Assembly: GCA_021107495.1 (NCBI GenBank)
Contig: JAIOSR010000244.1
Coordinates: 1 to 37,321, forward strand
Direction: 5' to 3'
Origin: Desulfobacterales bacterium
GTDB taxonomy: Bacteria; Desulfobacterota; DSM-4660; Desulfatiglandales; Desulfatiglandaceae
Length of the DNA stretch: 37,321 bases
Shown here: positions 8,203 through 16,341 of the stretch, piece after piece
Layout: the number at the start of each line of letters is the position of its first letter
Numbering within the stretch: position 1 is the first letter of the stretch
Made by a program: the position numbers and the translations under genes
Notes under the pieces: model-generated
The model's input: the letters and a program-made list of their open reading frames with translations, nothing else
Database searches by the model: none
Told to the model about the DNA's origin: nothing

Positions 8203-9462
8203 TTAGTGATCACTGCCTTCCTTTATCAATCTGTTATGCCAAGATAAACTGGAAGAAAACTTATCCGTTAAATACTTTTGCCATTTCTTTAGTTCGGCAT
8301 TTGTAAAATGCTTTGTATTCCAGTAAGGATTTGAATATTCGTCGGCAAAGGTCCAATCATAACTCTTCATCGTCGACGGTTCATAAAAGTCACAACCGGG
8401 ATATGGACATAGGATGGTAATTCCAAAGATGTCAGGCTGAATTTCATCTACCAGTTTTTCTGTCAACCTGATGTCTTCAACTGTTTCATTGGGCATTCCT
8501 AAGAGAAAATAACTTCTTCTCTCAATTCCTATCTCCCTACACCATTGAAACACTTTTTTGATTTTTTCGACAACAACGCCTTTCCTTATGTCATTTAGAA
8601 TTTTCTGACTACCGCTTTCACAGCCCACATTGATCTGAATGCACCCGGCCGCCTTCATGGCCTTGAGCATTTCCTTGTTCGCAAAAGCGGCATGCACATT
8701 CGCTTCCCATGCCAAGTCAACTTTCTGTCGAATTTTCTCTTCACAAAAAGCAATCACCTTTTCCGTAGAAGTATTCCACGTGGCATCTGCAAACTTGAAA
8801 TAATCCAACGAATATTTACGAGCAAGCCACCTGATCTCCTCAAGGAGGTGTTTGGGGTCTCGTACACGCAGAGGGTTGGTCTTTGGATCGAAAACACCTG
8901 TAACCTTCCTCTCAGCACAAAATGCGCAACGGAACGGACAGACCCTAACGCTTTGTAAACTTGTGATCCTCTTGCCTATCAGCTCTTGGCACAAGTCCAC
9001 AGTTCTATCATTTTTGATCAGATCTCTATCGGGGAAAATATCTTCAAACTCAGCAAATTTGTCTCCGTAGATAATGGGTGAGGTATCACCGGCAAGTATC
9101 TTAAGAAAACCTTCTTCGCCTTCCCCAACGATCACCTGATCAACAGCCTCTTCCTCCAGGCAGTCATTTGGTACTGCCGTAGGGTGAAACCCGCCAAAAA
9201 CGGTTCTCACCTCAGGGTTGATCGCCTTTATTGCGTTTGTGAGTTTTACGGCTGGCCTAAAAACCGGCGAAGTACAAGAAAAAGCCACAATATCAGAAGT
9301 CTTTCCATCCTCTATGATAGTACTATCGCTATCAAAGTAGCCTTGATAAAAACTCATCCTCAGTTTTCCTGGGAACTTCTTCTTTGCATAAGCTCCGATA
9401 TAGGCCAAGCCCAATGCCTCCCAGATATTGAAGTAATAGGGTTGAACAAAAGTAATTTTCAT
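8203..9462 (-). CDS. B12-binding-domain radical SAM protein (class B-like)
   Basis: The 419-residue protein has an N-terminal cobalamin-binding-like domain (residues 1-125, with FGGFHPTAVPND at 89-100 and IVGEGEEGF near 111-119). A radical SAM core follows, with the cluster motif C175-x3-C179-x2-C182 in RVCPFRCAFCAE. GCESGSQKIL lies near residue 277 and FLLGMPNET near 318, both typical of the family. The classical cobalamin-ligand DxHxxG motif is not seen, as in many members. Such enzymes do methylation, C-C bond and other radical chemistry on small molecules, lipids or glycans. It is the first gene of the minus-strand set, 148 bases before the 2,3-dehydratase gene, and has its own promoter-like site. 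It may modify the same sugar, but this is inference only. Confidence 0.85.
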   Translation of the reverse strand: MKITFVQPYYFNIWEALGLAYIGAYAKKKFPGKLRMSFYQGYFDSDSTIIEDGKTSDIVAFSCTSPVFRPAVKLTNAIKAINPEVRTVFGGFHPTAVPNDCLEEEAVDQVIVGEGEEGFLKILAGDTSPIIYGDKFAEFEDIFPDRDLIKNDRTVDLCQELIGKRITSLQSVRVCPFRCAFCAERKVTGVFDPKTNPLRVRDPKHLLEEIRWLARKYSLDYFKFADATWNTSTEKVIAFCEEKIRQKVDLAWEANVHAAFANKEMLKAMKAAGCIQINVGCESGSQKILNDIRKGVVVEKIKKVFQWCREIGIERRSYFLLGMPNETVEDIRLTEKLVDEIQPDIFGITILCPYPGCDFYEPSTMKSYDWTFADEYSNPYWNTKHFTNAELKKWQKYLTDKFSSSLSWHNRLIKEGSDH

Positions 9463-9502
9463 TTTATTTCTTCCTTCATGACAAAAAGTTATCCTAAAAG
9501 CT

Positions 9503-9531
9503 TTTATAATTCTTTGAATTTAAAGAATCAA
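9503..9531 (-). promoter_or_regulatory. Candidate sigma-70 promoter of the radical SAM/deoxysugar gene set
   Basis: On the minus strand there is TTGATT (-35), a 17-base spacer and TATAAA (-10), ending 40 bases before the radical SAM ATG. The match is four of six plus five of six with ideal spacing. An AAGGAAG ribosome-binding site lies between it and the gene. Surrounding DNA is AT-rich, so chance matches are possible. Confidence 0.5.
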
Positions 9532-9893
9532 CATTTTTTCTCTAAATTTGCTTTTGCCAAAATACACCTTTATCTCAAAATCACCTATCAACCACTGGCT
9601 TTTATTTTGCAATAGATAGAAAAAAGCCATGTGTGCTTCTCGTTTTCAAATACAAATCAGTCGAGTCGTGCTGCCATAGATAATAGGAAGGCACTGACCA
9701 ATCAATATCGCGCTTGCATTGTCAAATTGTATATGCTAATCACTCTTTTATTTGTTCGCAGAGATTTGTTATAATCATAAAAATATATCGTCCGTATAAT
9801 AAGGAAGACGCTTTTAAGTCAAGATCACGGCATTACCTCTGCAATTCTTTCTAATTCTCTACTGAGCAACAGCTGGCCAATATCTAAGATATT
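9532..9893 (+). promoter_or_regulatory. Divergent intergenic region with -10-like boxes before the GT4 gene
   Basis: This 362-base AT-rich region separates the radical SAM gene from the + strand glycosyltransferase. It holds two exact TATAAT hexamers on the + strand at 9770-9775 and 9795-9800, each with only a weak -35 (three of six). They may be promoters for the GT4 gene about 100 bases downstream. No coding sequence, riboswitch or large inverted repeat is seen. Confidence 0.3.
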
Positions 9894-11033
9894 ATGCAAA
9901 ACAGAAAACGGATACTCTTAATAACAAGTTCCTATCCTGCCTTCACAAAAGACACCCGAGCTTCGGCCGGTATGTTTGTTAAAGACTTTGCCCATGAATT
10001 GGCGAAAAAAACCAAATTAGTTGTCCTTACTCAGCATACTGGTCGAGGCCCGGTAATACTTCATGAATCCAATTTTCAAGTGATCCGGTTTCAATGGTCG
10101 GGCAGAGATAAAGCCCTTTCAACATTCCGGTTTCCAAGAGATCTTTTTTTAATGTCATCGGTAATTATTCGGGGGTTTTTTGCTTCTCTAAAAATCGCAA
10201 AAGGGCATAAGTTTCATCATACTCTCGCACTTTGGGCAATTCCTTCCGGCTTATGGGCTCTCTTTCTTAAATGGATCTATAGTATCCCGTATACGGTCTG
10301 GTGCCTTGGAGCTGATATCTGGGACTATAAAAAAAATCCCATCACAAGATGGTTGCTCCGTTTGATTCTCAGGCAAGCGCAAAGTATCTATGCGGACGGA
10401 CATAAGTTGAAGGAGGATGTCCGGTCGCTTTGCGGAAAAAAGTGTGATTATTTGGCATCATCACGCCGGCTCCCTAATCACGTGTCTGTGAAGGCAGATA
10501 TACGGCAAGACAAAAAAAATTATTTATTTATAGGTCGATATCATCCTAACAAGGGGCCGGATATATTGCTTCAAGCCATTGCAAGACTAAATCCTTTAAT
10601 CCGAGAAAAAGCGCACTTCCATCTTTTCGGCGGTGGCGCACTTCGACCAATTTTAGAAGAATTCATAAGCTCACAATATCTTTCCGATGTTGTCACATTG
10701 CATGGTTACATTGATGAAGAATTAGCCACTGCTTATTTGAGAGCATGCGATGCAGTGATTATCCCTTCTCGAAAAGATACAATATCCCTTGTTGTTTCAG
10801 ACGCTTTACAAACCGGAACCCCTATCATAGCTTCCGATGCAGGAGATATGGGATATTTCCTGAAAAAATATAACGCCGGCACGGTTGTACCTTCTAATTG
10901 TCCGGAAGAACTGGCCAAAGCCATTGAGTCTAATGTTCCTAAAAAAAGGAAAATTTCAGCAGGGCAAGCCGACCTGATGAAACTTCTGGATATTTCAAAA
11001 AGCGCTGGACGATTCTTTTCAGATCAACTCTGA
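9894..11033 (+). CDS. GT4-type glycosyltransferase (GT-B fold)
   Basis: A 379-residue GT-B glycosyltransferase. The N-domain starts ILLITSSYPAFTKDTRASAGMFVKDFA, a common opening in which the loop binds the acceptor. The C-domain opens with YLFIGRYHPNKGPDILLQAI at about residues 205-224, containing the R-x4-K pair that contacts the donor diphosphate, and ends its donor site with LVVSDALQTGTPIIASDAG near 299-317. The family transfers sugars to lipid-linked intermediates in the cytoplasm. It is a single-gene unit on the + strand, flanked by minus-strand genes, and its start has only a weak ribosome-binding site. A short perfect palindrome (CCTTGCT/AGCAAGG) follows its stop but lacks a T-run. Substrate unknown. 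Confidence 0.85.
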   Translation: MQNRKRILLITSSYPAFTKDTRASAGMFVKDFAHELAKKTKLVVLTQHTGRGPVILHESNFQVIRFQWSGRDKALSTFRFPRDLFLMSSVIIRGFFASLKIAKGHKFHHTLALWAIPSGLWALFLKWIYSIPYTVWCLGADIWDYKKNPITRWLLRLILRQAQSIYADGHKLKEDVRSLCGKKCDYLASSRRLPNHVSVKADIRQDKKNYLFIGRYHPNKGPDILLQAIARLNPLIREKAHFHLFGGGALRPILEEFISSQYLSDVVTLHGYIDEELATAYLRACDAVIIPSRKDTISLVVSDALQTGTPIIASDAGDMGYFLKKYNAGTVVPSNCPEELAKAIESNVPKKRKISAGQADLMKLLDISKSAGRFFSDQL

Positions 11034-11210
11034 TTTCCTTGCTAAGCAAGGCCTTACTTCTCTTCCACATTACAAACACATCTGAGTCTTAAAACTTTTT
11101 ACCCATGAGATCAAAGGTCTCTTAATTGGTCAGGGTGCCACTTTATATAGAGTGACAAACAAAGTCAGAGCCTTCCGTGGATAGGAAGAAAAAAGGTCAT
11201 AGAAAGATAT

Positions 11211-12095
11211 CTAAAACAACTTATCGCCCTCGCTTCTTTCAAATCTCATAAGACAAATCTGTTCAGAGATAAGACCCATCATAAAAACAATAATAGAGGT
11301 GGTAAAAAGGAGCGCACTCATATTGGTAAAGCGATCCCACATAAAAAAAGTGTATAGGTAGTAGGATAATCCTAAAACAAACATAAAAAAACTTACAGGA
11401 AGAAATATCCTCAACGGAGAATAAAGGGCACATATTTTGGTAATAATCATAAAAAATTTCAATCCATCCCTGAATATCTTGATTTTGCTTTTCCCCATAT
11501 TTCGTTTGCGCGTATTGATAGGGATATATTTCAGACTTTTCCCACTCCTTAAAACACCTAGCGTTAATGTAGTGGGGTAAGAGTATGTATTGGGAAGAAG
11601 GTATAAAAGGTTATGAGCAATCTCAGATTTTATTGCCCGAAAGCCTGAGGTAAGGTCCTGAACAGAGAATTTTGCAACGTATGAGGCCAACCAATTAAAT
11701 ATCCTGTTGCCCACTGCCCGACCCCATGAGGCTTGGTGTCCTTTTGGCCTCGCACCAACGACCATGTCGTTATCTGGAAATTCTTCAATAAATTTCTTAA
11801 TTTCCTCTGGCTCATGCTGACCATCCCCATCCATGAACACCAGGATATCACCCGACGCTATCCTTATACCACTTTTTATAGCCGCGCCATTGCCGATATT
11901 ATTGGGATGAGTGTATACAATAGCTCCTGCATCTTTCGCGACCTGGCCCGTATCATCTGTTGAACCGTCATTAATAACGATTATCTCGAAATCAGGATAA
12001 AGGCTTCTGGTTTTTCCTACAATATCGCCAATCGTCTGAGCTTCATTGTAGACTGGGATAATTATTGAAACTTCCGTTTTATCCATTTTTTGCAA
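11211..12095 (-). CDS. GT2 glycosyltransferase, polyprenyl-phosphate-sugar-synthase (DPM1-like) type with C-terminal membrane helices
   Basis: A 294-residue GT2 enzyme. The N-terminal GT-A domain holds VSIIIPVYNEAQTI (8-21), VINDGSTDD (40-48, UDP-sugar binding) and the metal-binding FMDGDGQHEPEE (87-98). DLTSGFRAI is near residue 147. Two C-terminal hydrophobic helices (about 235-258 and 263-285) anchor it in the membrane. The family transfers a sugar from an NDP donor to dolichyl/undecaprenyl phosphate, giving a donor for GT-C enzymes such as the neighbours. The start taken is TTG 12095, which has GAGGAG five bases upstream; ATG 12086 is too far from it. The sugar is unknown. Confidence 0.8.
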   Translation of the reverse strand: MQKMDKTEVSIIIPVYNEAQTIGDIVGKTRSLYPDFEIIVINDGSTDDTGQVAKDAGAIVYTHPNNIGNGAAIKSGIRIASGDILVFMDGDGQHEPEEIKKFIEEFPDNDMVVGARPKGHQASWGRAVGNRIFNWLASYVAKFSVQDLTSGFRAIKSEIAHNLLYLLPNTYSYPTTLTLGVLRSGKSLKYIPINTRKRNMGKSKIKIFRDGLKFFMIITKICALYSPLRIFLPVSFFMFVLGLSYYLYTFFMWDRFTNMSALLFTTSIIVFMMGLISEQICLMRFERSEGDKLF

Positions 12096-12250
12096 TAAAG
12101 CTCCTCAAAATATAGTATAAAAAATGCTTATACAAATGCTATTTTAATTCTATATGTCAATATGGTCACAAAGTTTTTAAGAATAATCCCCTCAAAGTCA
12201 CATTTTTTATCAGGATCTACATCTTTATAGTATTCAAGAAAAAAATTTTG

Positions 12251-12314
12251 GACGCAGATAGAGGCTGATGTTCAGGATTTTTTATCTGCGGCTATCCGAA
12301 TAAATCTGTGTGCC
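12251..12314. repeat. Imperfect palindromic intergenic repeat
   Basis: The sequence carries an exact 8-base inverted repeat, CGCAGATA at 12253-12260 and TATCTGCG at 12283-12290, followed by sequence of the form ATCCGAATAAATCTGTGTGCC. This resembles a dispersed repeat I recall from many bacterial genomes (CGCAGATaa...ATCTGCG...ATCCGCGTAAATCTGTG). It replaces the body of an antitoxin-like gene here. Copy number in the genome cannot be seen from this window. Confidence 0.55.
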
Positions 12315-12363
12315 CAAAAAAACTATCTTTATTTCTTATCTTAAGGGCGTTGACTTCTTCCAT
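12292..12363 (-). pseudogene. Remnant of a Phd/YefM-like antitoxin gene, N-terminus only
   Basis: Minus-strand ATG 12363 has a strong ribosome-binding site (GGAGA seven bases upstream) and encodes 23 residues. They begin MEEVNALKIRNK, which resembles the start of Phd/YefM-type antitoxins (forms such as MKEMNALKIRNRLGEVL). After about 12 residues the family match ends. The reading frame passes into the palindromic repeat at 12251-12314 and meets a TAG. A working antitoxin would be 70-90 residues, and no toxin gene lies next to it. This appears to be a decayed toxin-antitoxin locus truncated at a repeat. The identification rests on a short segment. Confidence 0.45.
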
Positions 12364-12453
12364 GATTCACTCTCCTTCTATCTCATCTTATATCTTAGAG
12401 TAAATCGATTTAGTGCACATGTCAAATGTATATGGGTGTATACACATCAGGAG

Positions 12454-14127
12454 TTATGAGGAAATATAATTAATCTGGGATACCCCATATCCCCACTTAA
12501 AAAATAGCATTCTACAGTATCTTAGCATAAATTGATTTAATATATATAGCTTTTTATCATTAAAAATATCCTTTTTCCATTTGTCAAAAAGGTCATAACG
12601 GATGAGCAAATGGTTAATTCCCATGTTTTTTAGTTCAGACAAGATTTGCTCAGGGGAATCCGATCTCTTCACAATCTTATAAAGTGAACCATTGTCTAAT
12701 TGGTACTCTTTGTCACAATAGTATCCCCGTTTACCTATGAAAACGAATAATATTTTGGCATCGTGGGGAAGATTTCTGTTAATGTATCTCATGACAGGGT
12801 ATTCAAACCGGTATTTGTCAATATACTCATCACGAGAAACACTACCGTTCAAGAATCCAAATGGGTCAACCTCCTTGAATTGCCCGTAAATATATAGGCC
12901 ATTGATCCCAAGGGCAACAGCCACTAATCCAAAAACAAGAGCCGTGGCTACCCGCCTCCAATTCTGAGAATGAATTTCCCCCACCTTCTGGAACATCTGC
13001 CTGATCCCGAAGACAGACAGAATCACCAGAGGGGGAATGATGGGCGAGATATACCGCACCCTCACGACCTGGCTGAAAAAGGCGAAACCCAAAAAAAGGA
13101 CAGAAAACGCCAAGAGTATCATTTTTTCATTCCTGATGGAGGCAGGGCCCTCCCGTACTCTGAAAAAGGCAAGGAACGGCAGGAATAGAAGGAAAGGATT
13201 TAGCTTTCCGTCAAAATATTGAGGGTTTCCATCCTTGCCTTGAAAAAAGATACGGGCCGGCAAGAGCATTAGCTGCCACCACTTTTCATTATAAATAATG
13301 CTCCTATAGGTAAAAAGACCATGACTCTGCTTCTTAATGCCGTCCTGGGCAATGGCCTTTGTTGTCAGCTCTTTGGGAGGGTTAAACCAATTATCATAAA
13401 GTGGATAAATTGGGTTGTTTTTCCATTTGTAATTCCTTATCATCCAAGGTGAAAAAATCAGGAGGGCAATGAAGAAGAAAACTAAGCCCTGTCCGGCAGA
13501 CCTGAAAAAATCGGGGCTTCTGCCCTGGTTGTATCTTGAGTGCAAAAAGGGCACAAAAAGGGTTAACAGGAAAAAAGTAACCAGGCCATTGTATTTTGTC
13601 CCCATTGCCAGACCGCAGAGCACAGCGGAAAAAACAAGGGTTCTCATACGAAAACCATTTTTCATCCAACTTAAAAGTAAAAAAAGGGATGCGGTCGAAA
13701 AAAATATAAGACCAAGATCAACATAAACGGTGATGGAAAGCTTTACTATGATAGGGATTGAAAAGAAAAAAAGCGCTCCAATCAGGCCATATATGGTGCT
13801 GATGCGGCGCTTCAAATAGTCGAAAATGAGCCATCCCGTGAGCAGAGCGAAAAAGAAGTGGATAAATTTAGGGATGATGTCGTTCCCGTAATGAAGGGGA
13901 ATTAAATACAAAAGATCCAGGTTCATGGGGTTATATGAAAACGGCATGAATGGAATCTCATACATACCTCCATTATCGAGATACAGCTTGGGGACGGCCA
14001 AGTGATGAACAAGGGCATCTTTACTTACTGGAGGGACAATAGACAAAATAACAATAGAGACAAATAAAACCGCCAAAATGCCCAGCAGGAAAATTTTCAT
14101 GAAAGATATGTCAGTTTTTTCAGCCAT
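12454..14127 (-). CDS. GT39/ArnT-like GT-C membrane glycosyltransferase
   Basis: The 557-residue protein has about 10-12 membrane helices. The first lumenal loop after helix 1 reads VPPVSKDALVHHLAVPKLYLDNGG (about residues 31-54), containing the acidic residue typical of GT-C catalytic loops. PFMPFSYNPMNLDLLYLIPLHYG follows, as in PMT_2/ArnT-like proteins. The C-terminal ~120 residues are soluble, probably periplasmic. Such enzymes transfer a sugar from a polyprenyl-phosphate donor to a lipid, glycan or protein at the outer face of the inner membrane. ATG 14127 has a weak GAGAA site; ATG 14100 is an alternative start. Its 5' end overlaps or abuts the divergent YfhO-family gene. Target unknown. 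Confidence 0.75.
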   Translation of the reverse strand: MAEKTDISFMKIFLLGILAVLFVSIVILSIVPPVSKDALVHHLAVPKLYLDNGGMYEIPFMPFSYNPMNLDLLYLIPLHYGNDIIPKFIHFFFALLTGWLIFDYLKRRISTIYGLIGALFFFSIPIIVKLSITVYVDLGLIFFSTASLFLLLSWMKNGFRMRTLVFSAVLCGLAMGTKYNGLVTFFLLTLFVPFLHSRYNQGRSPDFFRSAGQGLVFFFIALLIFSPWMIRNYKWKNNPIYPLYDNWFNPPKELTTKAIAQDGIKKQSHGLFTYRSIIYNEKWWQLMLLPARIFFQGKDGNPQYFDGKLNPFLLFLPFLAFFRVREGPASIRNEKMILLAFSVLFLGFAFFSQVVRVRYISPIIPPLVILSVFGIRQMFQKVGEIHSQNWRRVATALVFGLVAVALGINGLYIYGQFKEVDPFGFLNGSVSRDEYIDKYRFEYPVMRYINRNLPHDAKILFVFIGKRGYYCDKEYQLDNGSLYKIVKRSDSPEQILSELKNMGINHLLIRYDLFDKWKKDIFNDKKLYILNQFMLRYCRMLFFKWGYGVSQINYISS

Positions 14128-16237
14128 TTCTCGAAAAAAAATAAAAAATTATGGCTACATATTCATAGCCATCGCCTCGAGTCTTCTCTTTTTTTACCCT
14201 CTAATCTTATCAAATAAGACATTTTTTTTCAGGGATATCCACAGATGGTTTTACCCCATGAAATATTTTCTGGCAAGCTCCCTGAAAGCCGGATCGATCC
14301 CTTTCTGGTGTCCCAACTACTTCTGCGGATCACCATTTATGAGTGACCTTCAATCCGGCGTATTTTACCCCATCTCTCTTGTTTTTGTTCTTTTTCCATT
14401 TTCCTGGTCTTTCAATATCTATATCATCCTACATTTTTTTTTAGGTTTCTGTTTCTTCTACCATTTTATTAAAGGTATCGGCCTGTCCAAGGGATCTGCC
14501 CTGATAACCAGCATCTCATACTGCTACGGCGGTTACGCTATTGCATCGGTTAGTACGTTAAATAACTTATCCACTATGATCTGGCTACCGGCAATACTAT
14601 GGTCATTTCAGAAAGCTGCGACAAAAGGCCATAAATCCGGATACTTTTTTACTGTGCTTTTCCTCTGTATGTCCATTTTGGGAGGCGAACCGCAGCTTTT
14701 TATCCTGACCGCCGGGCTTGTTTTTTTCTATGGCTTAACTTCTGTTGCCGATGAAACTCATGGCATTAGCTCACGCATAAAAAACACGGCCATCATCCTA
14801 ATCGTAATCACATCGTCAGTATTGCTCACGATGGTCCAGCTTGGACCCGCATACATGGACTATCAGCTCTCCGCTCGTTTGGGCGGCATCGCTTATGAGG
14901 AAGCAACCGAATTTTCGTTAAATCTTCAAATGCTAAAACATCTTGTTCTTCCTCTACACTTTAGTCTCACCTTTACCACAGACCCTGCCGCATTAAACAA
15001 CTTTTTTCCAGGAAAAGGCCAAATGCCCTGGCTTTTGACCATATATCCGGGCTTCATGATCGTTCCAATGGCCATTTTCGGTCTGTTTTTTGGTTTTTCT
15101 AAAAGGATATTGTTCTGGCTTGTCACTTTTTTCATCACCCTTGCTCTGGCTTTGGGTCATAACACGCCCGCCTATTACATCTTTTTCAAAATTTTCCCCT
15201 TTTTTCGCTTTCCAGAGAAATTCATGTTTTTGGCAGGCTTCAGCCTGCTGGTAATGGCAGCTTACGGTTTTGATCGGATTTTCTGCCTTTTCAGGCAAAA
15301 ATCAGTGAGACCCGGGCTTCTCCTTTTTTTCATGGCCCTAACCGTTTTCGCTGATCTGTACGTGACCCACAAAAACCTTAATCCTTTATGTGAATCAGCG
15401 TTTTTGAAGTCCTACCATCCGGGTCTTCAACCCGTTTTGGATGATCCTGAACCCTTCAGAATCTATGTGGACAATGAAAGGACTTCCCCTGATTTTTACC
15501 AAAATACGATCTTTAACCACCACATAACATGGCAAAAGCTGTTAATGCCAAACCTTGGGATTCTACATAACCTTAACCATGTGGGAGGAACCTCGGGCCT
15601 TGAATTGCGGTATCAATACCTCATAACAGAAATGCTTTTAAAACCCTGGCCCGAAAAGGTCCGTTTTCTCAGATTGGCCAATGTCAAATATATCATTTCC
15701 TTAAAGCCGCTGGACAAAAATCCCGACTTAAAAGGGCAAATAGAAAAAATAAATGCCATTGTCTATAAAATCAGGGGCTATTTGCCAAGGGCCTGGATAG
15801 TGGGACAGCTTCATCCTATCCGAAAAGGCACAATGGATGAATTGATTGACGGCTCTTTCAACCCTGAATATTCGGCGATTGCAAAAGGGAAAATCGCTGA
15901 CCGGTACAATAAACCGTTTTTTAAAAAAATCGACGACATCAGATATGAAAACGATGGCAGGATTAACATTGAGCTTAATGCTGATGAACCGGGGGTATTG
16001 GTGATTTCAGAATCGTCTTATCCCGGCTGGCAGGTATTTGTAGACAGACAAAAAAAGGAATGTCTATGGTTGAACTTGCTCTTTCAAGGGGTAGAAATAG
16101 AAAAAGGTAAACATGAAATTTGTTTCCTATATCGTCCGAGACATTTTAATCTATTTCTCTCTATTTCCCTGATTTCTTCGGTCTTATTCTCTTTTATCTG
16201 GTTATTTTGCTTGTCATTTGGTAAAAATAGACATTAA
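14099..16237 (+). CDS. YfhO-family multi-spanning membrane protein (GT-C-like)
   Basis: A protein of about 712 residues with a hydrophobic N-terminal two-thirds (about 11-13 helices) and a soluble C-terminal domain closed by a final helix, the layout of YfhO-family proteins. The first loop contains NKTFFFRDIHRWFYPMK, and SLKAGSIPFWCPNYFCGSPF follows. The late beta-rich part has PGVLVISESSYPGWQVFVDR, a common YfhO ending. The family belongs to the GT-C superfamily, and some members decorate wall or lipid-linked polymers with sugars. I take ATG 14099, preceded by AGCAGGA at suitable spacing. An ATG at 14078 would give a 719-residue form overlapping the divergent gene by 50 bases and has no ribosome-binding site. 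Confidence 0.75.
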   Translation: MKDMSVFSAISRKKIKNYGYIFIAIASSLLFFYPLILSNKTFFFRDIHRWFYPMKYFLASSLKAGSIPFWCPNYFCGSPFMSDLQSGVFYPISLVFVLFPFSWSFNIYIILHFFLGFCFFYHFIKGIGLSKGSALITSISYCYGGYAIASVSTLNNLSTMIWLPAILWSFQKAATKGHKSGYFFTVLFLCMSILGGEPQLFILTAGLVFFYGLTSVADETHGISSRIKNTAIILIVITSSVLLTMVQLGPAYMDYQLSARLGGIAYEEATEFSLNLQMLKHLVLPLHFSLTFTTDPAALNNFFPGKGQMPWLLTIYPGFMIVPMAIFGLFFGFSKRILFWLVTFFITLALALGHNTPAYYIFFKIFPFFRFPEKFMFLAGFSLLVMAAYGFDRIFCLFRQKSVRPGLLLFFMALTVFADLYVTHKNLNPLCESAFLKSYHPGLQPVLDDPEPFRIYVDNERTSPDFYQNTIFNHHITWQKLLMPNLGILHNLNHVGGTSGLELRYQYLITEMLLKPWPEKVRFLRLANVKYIISLKPLDKNPDLKGQIEKINAIVYKIRGYLPRAWIVGQLHPIRKGTMDELIDGSFNPEYSAIAKGKIADRYNKPFFKKIDDIRYENDGRINIELNADEPGVLVISESSYPGWQVFVDRQKKECLWLNLLFQGVEIEKGKHEICFLYRPRHFNLFLSISLISSVLFSFIWLFCLSFGKNRH

Positions 16238-16341
16238 GCCCGTTCCAACCCTCCCATTGAAGGAAGAGGGAATTCTGGTATCGTGTCGTAAGATATGGAA
16301 TTTTTGCTTAACAATTTGCTGACCTACTGAGTTCCCTGCCC

